Below, in pieces: positions 10,216 through 18,063 of a stretch of DNA of 43,616 bases. Every line of letters begins with the position of its first letter. Position 1 is the first letter of the stretch. The position numbers were made by a program, and so were the translations under genes. Origin of the DNA: Puniceicoccales bacterium (lineage in GTDB: Bacteria; Verrucomicrobiota; Verrucomicrobiia; Opitutales; LL51); NCBI GenBank assembly GCA_031257405.1, contig JAIROS010000023.1:1-43616 (forward strand). The letters are read 5' to 3'. The notes under the pieces were generated by a model. That model searched no databases and was not told where the DNA came from. It saw nothing but the letters and a program-made list of their open reading frames with translations.

Positions 10216-10220
10216 TTTAT

Positions 10221-10946
10221 TTACAGGGCAAAAAGGCGGCTGATATCTTCCTGGGCGAGGCATTTGACGTGGCCGACACTCAGATTTTTGAGTTTAAGTT
10301 GGCCAATTTGCACGCGTTTGAGGCGATGGACGTGGCAATCGCAGGCGTCGATCATGCGGCGGATTTCACGTTTCCGGCCCTGTTTCAGGTGGATTTCCAG
10401 GGTTTGGCGGCTATTTCTGCTGGGCAATTCGAGGACTTTTTCCGCCCTTAAAACCTCCCTTTGATCTTCGATGCCCCGGAGTAGCTGTATTTTCTGTTCG
10501 GAAGCGATGGGATGGGAAAGGGTAACGTGGTAAATTTTCGTAATATTGGAGCTCGGATGGGTCAATTTATGAGCAAAATCGCCGTCGTTAGTGAGGATGA
10601 GCATGCCCTGACTATCTTTATCGAGCCGGCCGCAATAGAGAAAGCGTTCTTTGGCGAAAGCGTCGGGAATGAAATCGAAGACCGTTTTTTCCGGAGCACA
10701 TTTAGTGGGGTGCGTGCAGATAACGCCCCGCGGTTTATTGAGCATGAGGACGATGGGTTGTTTAGGTGGAGTATAATGGATACGGACGGTATCCACTTTG
10801 ACGATATCCCGCGCCGCATCAATGATTTGGCCGATTGCAGCCGTTTGGGCATTAACGGTGACGCGCGATTCGAGGATGAGCGTTTCCGCTTTGCGCCGGG
10901 AGCAGTAACCGCATTGGGATAAAAATTTTTGGATTCTCAGTACCAT
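10221..10946 (-). CDS. RsuA/RluB-family pseudouridine synthase
   Basis: This 241-residue enzyme would isomerise a specific uridine of 23S or 16S rRNA to pseudouridine. An S4 RNA-binding domain forms the first 60 residues (IQKFLSQCGYCSRRKAE). The catalytic domain has LNKPRGVICTH near residue 69, the active-site motif GRLDKDSQGMLILTNDG with catalytic Asp109, and KIYHVTL and GRKREIRRM towards the C-terminus. The arrangement fits RluB/RsuA; the exact rRNA target cannot be told. Its ATG is 4 bp after the stop of the DUF167 gene, so the two form an operon on the minus strand. It converges on parA. Confidence 0.92.
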   Translation of the reverse strand: MVLRIQKFLSQCGYCSRRKAETLILESRVTVNAQTAAIGQIIDAARDIVKVDTVRIHYTPPKQPIVLMLNKPRGVICTHPTKCAPEKTVFDFIPDAFAKERFLYCGRLDKDSQGMLILTNDGDFAHKLTHPSSNITKIYHVTLSHPIASEQKIQLLRGIEDQREVLRAEKVLELPSRNSRQTLEIHLKQGRKREIRRMIDACDCHVHRLKRVQIGQLKLKNLSVGHVKCLAQEDISRLFAL

Positions 10947-10950
10947 GACG

Positions 10951-11199
10951 CTATTTGTTCAAGGTATTTTTGTTGGGCAAGTCAAATATTTCGACAATTT
11001 TTTGGCGAGATTTTTTTCCGGCGATGATTTGGATAGAATTTTTAGGGACTTTGAGATGTTTAGCGAGCAATTGGACGAGTGCCCCATTAGCTTTACCGTC
11101 TTCGGGCGGGGCCTGGATTTTTATTTTCCATTCGTCGCCGTCCTGGGAGATAATTTCCGACTTTGGAGCGTTGGGGATAACTCTAATGCGAAGGCGCAT
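10951..11199 (-). CDS. DUF167 (YggU-family) small protein
   Basis: This 82-residue protein belongs to the YggU/DUF167 family. The signature lies in IRVIPNAPKSEII near the N-terminus, KIKIQAPPEDGKANGALVQL in the middle (residues 26-45) and the GKKSRQKIVEI segment. The family's biochemical role is not established. It is the first gene of a two-gene minus-strand operon with the pseudouridine synthase. Its own 5' edge, including the first ~15 codons, is repeated twice more upstream, so three nested starts lie in a row; only the innermost one continues into the full frame. Confidence 0.88.
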   Translation of the reverse strand: MRLRIRVIPNAPKSEIISQDGDEWKIKIQAPPEDGKANGALVQLLAKHLKVPKNSIQIIAGKKSRQKIVEIFDLPNKNTLNK

Positions 11200-11376
11200 G
11201 GGATTTATATTTATTAGTTATTAGTTTTTTTGGAAAATAATTTCTGATTTCGGAGCGTTGGGGATAATTCTAATGCGAAGGCACATGGGATTTATATTTA
11301 TTAGTTATTGGTTATTTTGGAAAATAATTTCTGACTTTGGAGCGTTGGGATAATTCTAATGCGGAGGCGCATGGCA
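11145..11376 (-). repeat. 87-bp tandem array of the DUF167 5' edge (about 2.6 copies)
   Basis: The block GGAGCGTTGGGGATAA occurs at 11165 and 11252 and, with one base lost, at 11339, giving a period of 87 bp. Each unit holds, on the minus strand, a leader AATAAATATAAATCCC, the ATG and about 15 codons of the DUF167 gene. The outer copies soon hit a stop (second copy) or lose frame through the missing base (third copy). Almost all differences among copies are transitions. The array fills the spacer between the DUF167 gene and the DoxX-like gene and multiplies the leader and start region. Confidence 0.88.
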
Positions 11377-11455
11377 GTTGCCGCGGATTTTGGTGTAGGA
11401 CGCATGAAAATTTATGTTGCGGATTTCTTTTTTTTCAATGTAAAAATCGCCACCG

Positions 11456-11869
11456 ATGAAGGGTATTGATAGTTTTTGGGAAAAGGAAAATTTTGGAAAA
11501 TTGTTTATTCGGCTATTTTTGGGATTATTTTTTGTAGCATCCGGCGTCCGATATTTTTCGGGAGGAATTGCGGCGTTACAGGTTTTGGGCGCCATTTTTA
11601 GCGCGATTGGCATTACATTTTGGCCGGTTATTCTTGGAATTGTTTCGGCGGTTATTTTGGTTTTATCGGGGATGTGTTTTTTGATTGGTTTTTTTTATCG
11701 CCTCAATTGTGGGTTATTATTGGTGATATTTTTTTTGAAGGCGTTGGGGAATGGGCATGGTCTGGGAAATTTTTTTGATGCGGAATTTTTACTCAATATT
11801 TTAATTGCGTTACTATTATTTGCCTTTCTTTTTATGGGTGCTGGGCGTTTTAGTTCCGACGGGAAGTAA
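11456..11869 (+). CDS. DoxX-like small membrane protein
   Basis: This 137-residue integral membrane protein has about four hydrophobic segments (near residues 15-33, 38-60, 62-90 and 105-125). The DoxX-like pattern is seen in FIRLFLGLFFVASGVRYF near the start, GFFYRLNCGLLLVI in the middle and a terminal GAGRFSSDGK resembling the GPGRxSLD end of DoxX proteins. The function in this family is loosely linked to redox or quinone-related membrane complexes; nothing here defines a substrate. No strong ribosome binding site precedes ATG 11456. Its 3' end starts a large repeat array shared with the end of rseP. Confidence 0.7.
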   Translation: MKGIDSFWEKENFGKLFIRLFLGLFFVASGVRYFSGGIAALQVLGAIFSAIGITFWPVILGIVSAVILVLSGMCFLIGFFYRLNCGLLLVIFFLKALGNGHGLGNFFDAEFLLNILIALLLFAFLFMGAGRFSSDGK

Positions 11870-12362
11870 TTTTTTCTGGACACGGGGTGTTTTAATTTCC
11901 CCAATTTAAACGGGGAGTAGCCGCGTGTCGGTCGACTCGGGGCCGCTACCCATTTTATCCAACATTTCAATTATATTATTTTTATTTACTTTTTTTATAA
12001 ATACTGGACGTTCTAATTTCTTCAATTTAAACAGGGAGTAGCTGCGCGTCGGTCGATTCGGGGCCGCTACCCATTTTACCCAACATTCCAATTATATTAT
12101 TCTTATTTGCTTTTTTTATAAATACTGGACGTTTTAATTTCTTTAGTTCCGATGGGAAGTAATTTTTTCCGGGCACGGAGTGTTTTAATTTTTTTAGTCT
12201 CGAGGGGAAATAGTCCCGCATTGGTCGATTCGGAGCCACTACCCATTTTATCCAACATTTCAATTATATTATTTTTATTTGTTTTTTTTATAAAAACTGG
12301 GTATTTTAATTTCTTTAGTTCCGATGGGAGGTAATTTTTTCCGGATACGGGGTGTTTTAATT
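11850..12362. repeat. alternating tandem repeat array between doxX-like and rseP ends
   Basis: Two units alternate. Unit A (about 48 bp, starting TTAGTTCCGA) occurs at 11850, 12143 and 12315. Unit B (about 121 bp, with GGGAGTAGC and CTACCCATTTTA) occurs at 11898, 12019 and, more diverged, 12191. The order is A-B-B-A-B-A. The first A contains the doxX-like stop codon and the last A contains the rseP stop codon. This suggests that an original short convergent junction was expanded by successive duplications. Differences among A copies and between the first two B copies are all transitions by eye. Repetitive minus-strand open frames here appear to be by-products. Confidence 0.88.
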
Positions 12363-14159
12363 CTGTTCGGGAGTAGTTTTGCCCAAACCGTTCCAAAGCG
12401 ATTGCTCATCGATGGCCAGCCGGCGTTGCCTGAAATAATCCCGTTCCGCATCCCGCCTGCCTAAAATTTTACTAATATCAAAAAAACTTACATAAATTAT
12501 AACCCCTAAAATCAACACCATAAATGCCAGCTGCGTGTGCATAAGCATTTTCGCGGCGACCTTCCTCCGAAATATTTTTTCCAATAGCGCCAAAACAATA
12601 ATCCCGCCGTCGAGAATGGGTAACGGCAACAAATTAATGATGGCCAAATTGACATTCAATACCATGACAAACCACAAAAGTAATCGCAGATCGCGGGCAG
12701 CAAAGGTGTGGAGCGTATCTAAAATCGCGGGCGGCCCGGAGAGGTTTTTTAAATGAATATCCGACGAAGGCGAAATGAGACTCCCGAGCGTCCCAAAAGT
12801 GATCTGAGCGGTTTCTTTGATCCATTGGAAAGGATTTTTATGGACCAAAATATAACTCCCACAAAGCTCAATCCCGATGCTGTAACGCGATTCGGCGGGT
12901 ATTAATTCGATTTTTTCGATGGGCAAAAAGAACTCTCGGCTGTGGACGGTCACCGCCGGAAATGAACCAATTGCTCTCTGAAATGCTGAAAAACTTTCGG
13001 CGATGTTGCGGGTAGGGCGCCCTTGGATGCGCGTGATTCTGTCCCCAATCGCCCACTCCGGAAAGGGCTCTCGGAATTCCGGCGCCAGCGATAGGAGTTG
13101 CAACGTGCAGCTGTCGGTGTAGGGGTCACGTATGAAATTTTTGTCAAAAAAATCCGGAAAAACTTCGCAAGTCCCATAGGCCGTAGCCATTTTTAGACGG
13201 GGGCGTGTCCGGAAAAGTCGCTCCCGACGGACGGAAATATTAACTGTTTTTTCACCGCGTTCGACCGTTAATTGTAAATCATCTTCACGCTCCAAAGCGT
13301 CGTTGAATTGGGAATGGGAAAATAATTTTTCGCCATTGACGGAAATTATTTTATCGCCCTCTTGTAAGCCCGCGCGCTGGGCCGGCGTATTTTTGTAAAT
13401 TTTTGCGACGCAAAGTTCCTGGAATGTTTCGATACCGATGATGCGAAAAGATTCTTTGGCGTGCGGATTTTGTTCGAAGAGGATGGGTCGGACCGTGAAA
13501 TTCTGCCGTTGGCCGTCGCGCAGAACGGTGATCGTCGAAAGGGGGCCTCCTTGGTCGCGATTTTTACCCAGGGCAATGGCGTGCGTGATATCCAAGAGAT
13601 TACGGGTCGCGCAACCGTCGATGGCAACAATTTGATCCCCGATGCGTAAGCCAGCTTCCCTCGCCGGACTGGGAATTTTTTCGCCACTGGGTAACGTAAT
13701 TTCCGCACTCACATAGCCAATAATATTATTCATGCTACTCTGGGGCTGCTCCATTCCCGTGCACCAAAGAATCGTCCCTAAAATAAATGCGAATATAATG
13801 TTAAAAATAACCCCCATGGCCGCAACAATAACGGTATCGGCGCAGGAAATGGGCGGCATATCTTTAGGGATTTCGTACTGCCCTTCGAGTTCTTTGACGC
13901 TCATGAGTTGGGGGATGGCGACGTAGCCCCCCAAAGGCAGCAGGGCAATGCAAAATTCCGTTCCCTTGATATTTTTCGCAAATAATTTCGGACCAAAACC
14001 AATCGAAAATCGCGGCACAAATAATTTTCTCCTTTTCGCGGCGATAAAATGGCCGAGCTCGTGGACAAAAATAGAGCCGCCAAAAAAAATGATCATCCAA
14101 AAAATAGATGCCAAATCTAGCGACAATAACCGGGAATAAAGGGATTGCAGTAATTCCAT
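12357..14159 (-). CDS. rseP: RseP/site-2 protease family zinc metalloprotease
   Basis: This 600-residue membrane protease of the M50B family cleaves transmembrane segments, classically of anti-sigma factors in envelope-stress signalling. The zinc motif HELGH is at residues 33-37 in the first transmembrane helix, and the third zinc ligand lies in LPLPILDGG near the C-terminus, between the last helices. Between them are a long periplasmic region with PDZ-like modules (AREAGLRIGDQIVAIDG and AQRAGLQEGDKIISVNGE, plus a third weaker one around EWAIGDRITRIQG). I chose ATG 14159, giving MELLQSLYSRLL just before the first helix. An ATG at 14315 would add 52 residues of unlikely composition. It is longer than the E. 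coli protein (450 residues), mainly in the PDZ region. Its stop lies in a shared repeat. Confidence 0.93.
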   Translation of the reverse strand: MELLQSLYSRLLSLDLASIFWMIIFFGGSIFVHELGHFIAAKRRKLFVPRFSIGFGPKLFAKNIKGTEFCIALLPLGGYVAIPQLMSVKELEGQYEIPKDMPPISCADTVIVAAMGVIFNIIFAFILGTILWCTGMEQPQSSMNNIIGYVSAEITLPSGEKIPSPAREAGLRIGDQIVAIDGCATRNLLDITHAIALGKNRDQGGPLSTITVLRDGQRQNFTVRPILFEQNPHAKESFRIIGIETFQELCVAKIYKNTPAQRAGLQEGDKIISVNGEKLFSHSQFNDALEREDDLQLTVERGEKTVNISVRRERLFRTRPRLKMATAYGTCEVFPDFFDKNFIRDPYTDSCTLQLLSLAPEFREPFPEWAIGDRITRIQGRPTRNIAESFSAFQRAIGSFPAVTVHSREFFLPIEKIELIPAESRYSIGIELCGSYILVHKNPFQWIKETAQITFGTLGSLISPSSDIHLKNLSGPPAILDTLHTFAARDLRLLLWFVMVLNVNLAIINLLPLPILDGGIIVLALLEKIFRRKVAAKMLMHTQLAFMVLILGVIIYVSFFDISKILGRRDAERDYFRQRRLAIDEQSLWNGLGKTTPEQN

Positions 14160-14491
14160 GGAACGCGGATTTAAGGCTAAGGAACAATGCGAAGGACCGC
14201 AACCAATAAATGAGAAAGGGCGAATAAAAATTTTAAATGCAAACCCCACATGCCTCCACATTGGCTTTATTCCTAATGTTTTGGAATGGAAATTATTTTT
14301 CGGGGCAGCTAGCAACCGATAAATATAAATCCCATGCTTGCCGCGATCGGAGTATTTTTAATTGCGTTTGTCAATCTTTTTTTTCACTTTGCAGGAAATA
14401 TAAATAATCGTAGAGATAAATCGCTTAATTGTCAAATTTTATTTAAAAAAATATTAAAGATTGCAAAAATGGGGCTATACTATGCTCCGTT
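14160..14491. other. divergent spacer with a relic of the DUF167 leader
   Basis: This spacer separates the divergent rseP and secreted-protein genes. Positions 14284-14336 resemble, in opposite orientation, the DUF167 5' leader at 11200-11245: both have GAAATTATTTT, then ATAAATATAAATCCCATGC, and differ mostly by transitions. From that ATG (14334) a 53-codon frame runs to a TGA overlapping the next gene's ATG. I regard it as a remnant rather than a gene. The remainder is AT-rich and holds likely promoter elements for the secreted-protein gene. Confidence 0.5.
14429..14481 (+). promoter_or_regulatory. candidate promoter of the secreted-protein gene
   Basis: TTGTCA (14429-14434) and TATTAA (14452-14457) are separated by 17 bp, a normal sigma-70 spacing. 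A second -10-like hexamer, TATACT (14476-14481), sits only 10 bp before the ATG. It would give an almost leaderless transcript. There is no clear ribosome binding site before 14492. AT-rich context makes chance matches likely. Confidence 0.3.
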
Positions 14492-15859
14492 ATGACAGCA
14501 AAAAATAAGATTCGTTTAGTAGTGGCGGCAAGTTACGGCAGTGCGTTATTTTACAATTCTGCCTTTGCTGCTTGTGAAAAACCTTCAATTCCACGTTCCC
14601 ACAGTTCCGATTTGGATTTTGGAAAGGTGTATAAAGGGGACTCCGAAGGGTCCGAAGAGCTCGAAAGATTCAGGATTGTACAGAGAGAAAAGGGAAAGAG
14701 GCGTAAAGGGGACTCCCCAAAGTCCGAAAGACTCAGTTTTGTACAACGTCCGCCATCTCGACAATATCCGCAGTCTCATCAGTGTTCTTCGCCCGTTTCG
14801 GAGTCCGATGGAGGAGAAGAGTTTTCCGATGACTCCCATGGAGGAATGAGTCCGGAAGAATTCGGATGCGGGACGAAACGCCCCTATAGAGTAGTTGTGA
14901 GTGGGACGCGTGTCCCTATGCATAGAAGGCGGGTTGATGGGAGGCGGCAGGATTCGGCTCCGCCAGAACTCGCTCTGCCAGACGAGCATGTCGAAAAAAA
15001 GAGCCATAGAAGACGCCATAGAAAACAGCAGGATTCGGCTCCGCCAGAACTCGCCCTGACGAGCGGAGGCATAGAACCATTTCCACTGATGTTACAAGAG
15101 AGGCGTCCGGTTCTCTTACCTCGGATTTCTACGGATCATGTTTCCGATCGAAGGCCTACGATGACCGATTTTTTATCCGAAAGAGGAGATCACAGGATGA
15201 GCGCTGAAGATCAGGAGCAAAATCTAGCGCAGACGATAAAAGAATTCATTGTGAGGTATACGCGGGAAGCGGTGCCGGAATTTGTTACATTTATTGTAGA
15301 TGGCTTTGAAAGAGCACAACGCAAAAGTGATCAAGAGGAACAGCGCGATGCTTTGGAAAGGATGTTAAGATTGAGGCTTTTGAACCAGGAAACATTTAAG
15401 TATATTACGCATGGTGCTCAGTCTCCACAGGAAGCGATGCTGATGTTTGAACAGGCTGGAGAATTTGTACAGGGTCAAACTGGTGCTATTTATAAGATAA
15501 AGTGCAGGGTTATGGACGAGACGCTTTTAATCATTCGGAGATTTATTTATCCGGATATTCCCGACGAAGCGGTCGCGGAATTGGAAGAGTACATTGATAA
15601 TCTGCTTCTGCCTCTTAGCAATGCATTAGTGGACGTTGTATTTGAGTTATTGAGGGACGATACTTTTGCTCCGACGGGTTGTTGTGGTTGTTGTAAAAAG
15701 CTTTCCAGCGATGACAAGCGATTGATTGCCGGTGGTGCCATACAGATGACGGGGGCTATTTTAGGGAAGGTATTTGGCTCTGGGTTTGAGCAGGGAGCGA
15801 ACATTGTGGCGCAAGGGATTTGCGGCAGCATTCAGCGATCGCGTAGTAATGAGGATTGA
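14492..15859 (+). CDS. unrecognised secreted protein with internal repeats
   Basis: I do not recognise this 455-residue protein. It begins with a Sec-type signal peptide (MTAKNKIRLVVAASYGSALF..., likely cut after Ala26 in SAFA-A). Residues 30-220 are polar, rich in Ser, Arg, Pro and Asp, and probably disordered. They hold two in-frame duplications: KGDS...VQR at 48-65 and 72-86 (72-bp offset) and QDSAPPELAL twice (81-bp offset). Residues 230-395 are predicted helical with charged heptad-like stretches (QEQNLAQTIKEFIVRYTREA). A cysteine cluster, TGCCGCCKK, precedes a glycine-rich hydrophobic tail (AGGAIQMTGAILGKVFGSG) that could enter membranes. The protein uses AGA/AGG Arg codons more than its neighbours. 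Signal, disordered and amphipathic parts suggest an exported surface or effector-like protein; that is inference. Confidence 0.75.
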   Translation: MTAKNKIRLVVAASYGSALFYNSAFAACEKPSIPRSHSSDLDFGKVYKGDSEGSEELERFRIVQREKGKRRKGDSPKSERLSFVQRPPSRQYPQSHQCSSPVSESDGGEEFSDDSHGGMSPEEFGCGTKRPYRVVVSGTRVPMHRRRVDGRRQDSAPPELALPDEHVEKKSHRRRHRKQQDSAPPELALTSGGIEPFPLMLQERRPVLLPRISTDHVSDRRPTMTDFLSERGDHRMSAEDQEQNLAQTIKEFIVRYTREAVPEFVTFIVDGFERAQRKSDQEEQRDALERMLRLRLLNQETFKYITHGAQSPQEAMLMFEQAGEFVQGQTGAIYKIKCRVMDETLLIIRRFIYPDIPDEAVAELEEYIDNLLLPLSNALVDVVFELLRDDTFAPTGCCGCCKKLSSDDKRLIAGGAIQMTGAILGKVFGSGFEQGANIVAQGICGSIQRSRSNED

Positions 15860-15899
15860 AGCGCCCGGTATTGAGGCCCGCATTGGAGTCCGTAATTTG

Positions 15900-15923
15900 G
15901 AGATGGGAGGCGACTTCCATCTC
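15900..15923 (+). terminator. weak hairpin after the secreted-protein gene
   Basis: GAGATGGGA and TTCCATCTC form a 9-bp stem with one G-T pair around the loop GGCGAC, 40 bp after the stop at 15859. No uninterrupted T-tract follows, so intrinsic termination is doubtful. It lies between convergent genes, where a terminator would be expected. Confidence 0.3.
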
Positions 15924-16015
15924 GAGTGGTAAAAAAATGGTTTAAAATTTGCTTAGGGAGCGAATATTATGGCATCCCCAATGATTTTACGGTAAATGAA
16001 TTGGCGGTAAAATTT

Positions 16016-16783
16016 TTACAATTCGGCGTAGGAAATGAGGCGGTAGGGGGAGCGTATTTTATGTTCGTAGCCGCTGAGCAGCAGGGGGAGGTCGGTTTCG
16101 AAATGGGGTACCCCGGGGTGACACATGAGTTCGATCGTCAAAGGGCGCACCACAGCATGGGTGGAAAGGAAATCGATGCCGTCGTGGATGCTGGCGAAAT
16201 GGTCGGGCGTTTTCAGATTTAATAGGTATTTTTGGACGAATCGGTGGGGCCATCCCCGCCACTGGCGCAGGAGACGTCTGAGAACATGGCCGCTGCGAGA
16301 AAATTTATAAATCCCAAATTTTGAACGAATTTTCTTGACATTAAATTTTTGAACCAGAAATTTCAACACCGGTAACATCCACAGCCGCGTGTGTATGTGT
16401 TGGTGCGCGTCGAAATGGCTGACTGCAATGCCGTGGTCGACCACTTTCGCCACCTGCGCATACCATTCCCGTTGGATGGCGCCGATCAGTTGCGGGGTAG
16501 GGAGGATAAATTTGCGGAAGCGGAACTGGTTATGGCGGTCAATTAGGCGATATTTTTCGAAAATTTCACCGGACGTTAGCGGCGCGAATTGGGAGAGATT
16601 GAGGTGCACGCCGAAGGAATATTGCGGGAATTGTTTGCTGCGTTGGGCGGCATCGAGGAAGTGCGGGCCGTTGGCCATGAGCGTACTGCTGGAAATTTTC
16701 CCGCGGGACATCAGTTGAAACACGCCGTCGTTGCAGGACCGAAATCCGCCGAGATCGTCCGCGTTAATGATGATATTTAACAT
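16016..16783 (-). CDS. ChbG/HpnK (YdjC-like) carbohydrate deacetylase
   Basis: This 255-residue enzyme belongs to the YdjC/ChbG/HpnK family of metal-dependent deacetylases, which remove acetyl groups from N-acetylglucosamine-type sugars or hopanoid precursors. The motifs are NADDLG (residues 7-12, metal-binding Asp), FGVHLNLS near 58, SHFDAHQHIHT near 118-128 (metal His) and ELMCHPG near 222. The gene starts inside the 3' end of the glycosyltransferase gene (7-bp overlap), so the pair is an operon. A sugar deacetylase beside a GT2 enzyme suggests modification of a lipid-linked sugar or cell-surface glycan. Its substrate cannot be read from sequence. Hopanoid synthesis is less likely since no other hpn genes are present. 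Confidence 0.87.
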   Translation of the reverse strand: MLNIIINADDLGGFRSCNDGVFQLMSRGKISSSTLMANGPHFLDAAQRSKQFPQYSFGVHLNLSQFAPLTSGEIFEKYRLIDRHNQFRFRKFILPTPQLIGAIQREWYAQVAKVVDHGIAVSHFDAHQHIHTRLWMLPVLKFLVQKFNVKKIRSKFGIYKFSRSGHVLRRLLRQWRGWPHRFVQKYLLNLKTPDHFASIHDGIDFLSTHAVVRPLTIELMCHPGVPHFETDLPLLLSGYEHKIRSPYRLISYAEL

Positions 16784-17853
16784 ACTCCCGTAAAATAAAG
16801 TTTAATAAAATTTAAAAACCGGCCCATGTTTTGCCTTATATTGTAAATTTCGTAGGCGGCGCGGGCGCAATAAATTTGGATTCGGGTGCACCAACGTATC
16901 TTCTTAGGCGCGAAAATCCATCCCAAAAAATGTTTCCAAAGGCGGTGGGATAATTGGGGTTGGATTTTATTTACAAAAATTTCGCAAAATTTTTCCCAAA
17001 AAAATATCCGTTCTTGGCGGTTTGGTAGCTGCCAAATTCGATCGGAGTAGCGCAGGAATCGCCGCGTTGCCAGGTAGCGGATGAAGGCAATGTGGGCGCG
17101 ATTTCGGGCGAAATTTTCCAGGTCACAAAGCCGCTGCGTCAAATGTAAAGTTTCCCCAATGCGCTGGGGGAGTCCGCCATTCTCGGTGTGTTCCATGGAA
17201 CAAAATTGCCCCCGGTAAACCCCCAATTCTTCTGCGGGCGGGTGGCGATAACAGTAGCCCTTGTAACTGATTTCGAGGTATTTTCGGGAGAGAAGCATCG
17301 CCCGATGAATGAATAAAATGTCTTCGCCGGCGTGTAAATTTTCGTCAAAACGGAGCGCGTCAATGGTCGATCGCAGAAATAGGCGGCAGATGAAATGTTG
17401 TATGGTGGGCGTGGGAGAAATTGTTTTTATGCGGAAAATTTTCTCCAAATTAGGTGGCTTTATGGGCTTTAATTGTTGTGTTTTTTGGAAATTGGTGACG
17501 CCGGAAATGACCATATCGAGGGCGAAATGTTCCGCAATATTCAGAAGAATCCGGAAATAATCGGGGGCGACGATGTCGTCCGAATCGACAAAAGTGACGT
17601 ACTTTCCCTTTGCGCAGGCCAACCCAACATTGCGCGCCGCCGCAACACCGCTATGTTTTTTCAGATCGATAATTTGGATGCGAGGATCTCCGTTGGCGTA
17701 GGACTTTAGGGTGGCAAGGGAGTGGTCTGGCGATGCGTCGTGGACCAAAATGAGTTCGAAATCCGCGAAACTTTGCCCGAGAATACTTTCGATACATTCC
17801 CGCAAAAATTCTTGCGGTTTGAAGTAGACGGGGACGATGACCGACAGCAGCAT
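16777..17853 (-). CDS. family 2 glycosyltransferase
   Basis: This 358-residue enzyme has a GT-A fold N-terminal domain: LLSVIVPVYFKPQEFLRECI at the start, LILVHDASPDHS near residue 36, GVAAARNVGLACAKGKYV near 69-86 and the metal/nucleotide-sugar motif DSDD at 90-93. It would transfer a sugar from a nucleotide donor onto a lipid or glycan acceptor. The C-terminal 150 residues are basic and aromatic, with weak hydrophobicity (FLNFIKLYF), and may sit on the membrane surface. It is followed, with a 7-bp overlap, by the ChbG-type deacetylase. The short spacing upstream to the tlyA remnant (about 30 bp) suggests that it could be read from the same transcript. Confidence 0.9.
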   Translation of the reverse strand: MLLSVIVPVYFKPQEFLRECIESILGQSFADFELILVHDASPDHSLATLKSYANGDPRIQIIDLKKHSGVAAARNVGLACAKGKYVTFVDSDDIVAPDYFRILLNIAEHFALDMVISGVTNFQKTQQLKPIKPPNLEKIFRIKTISPTPTIQHFICRLFLRSTIDALRFDENLHAGEDILFIHRAMLLSRKYLEISYKGYCYRHPPAEELGVYRGQFCSMEHTENGGLPQRIGETLHLTQRLCDLENFARNRAHIAFIRYLATRRFLRYSDRIWQLPNRQERIFFWEKFCEIFVNKIQPQLSHRLWKHFLGWIFAPKKIRWCTRIQIYCARAAYEIYNIRQNMGRFLNFIKLYFTGVC

Positions 17854-17883
17854 GGTGCCATATTTTTCATCGATCGGGGGTTG

Positions 17884-18063
17884 TCAAAGTTTATCCGTTG
17901 GCGTCGTGTGGTTGAGTTGATGGATTTTTTTTGAGTCCCAGTAAAAATTCGCGGTTACCGCCGGCGCCCAAAATCGGAGACCCAATGGCCCCCACTAATT
18001 CCATGAAAACTCGGTCAAAGTTTATCCGTTGGCGTCGTTTGGTTGAGTTGATAAATTTTTTTG
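17884..18063 (-). repeat. duplicated tlyA tail, 131 bp apart
   Basis: TCAAAGTTTATCCGTTGGCG starts at 17884 and again at 18015, and the match continues for about 48 bp with three substitutions and a one-base length difference in the T run. On the minus strand each copy ends in the same TPTDKL-stop codons. The two copies bracket the surviving C-terminal piece of tlyA. Confidence 0.85.

Noticed and set aside
11911-12240. Hairpin GGG(A)GTAGC/GCTACCC in unit B as a conserved terminator
   Set aside because: In the third unit one pair is compensated (C-G to T-A) but another is lost (G-C to A-C), so there is no clear evidence of a conserved structure, and no T-tract follows.
11145-12362. CRISPR array
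   Set aside because: Repeats here are contiguous gene-edge duplications of 48-121 bp without unique spacers, and no cas genes are present in the window.
11695-12396. Four overlapping minus-strand frames with repeated peptides such as PVFIKK and NKNNIIEML
   Set aside because: They arise from the A/B repeat array, share no start context, overlap each other, and the unit length of 121 bp is not a multiple of three, so the frame is not kept between units.
14334-14495. 53-codon open frame with a hydrophobic start, overlapping the secreted-protein ATG
   Set aside because: It has no ribosome binding site, begins inside a relic of the DUF167 leader, and its composition after the first 20 codons simply reflects AT-rich spacer.
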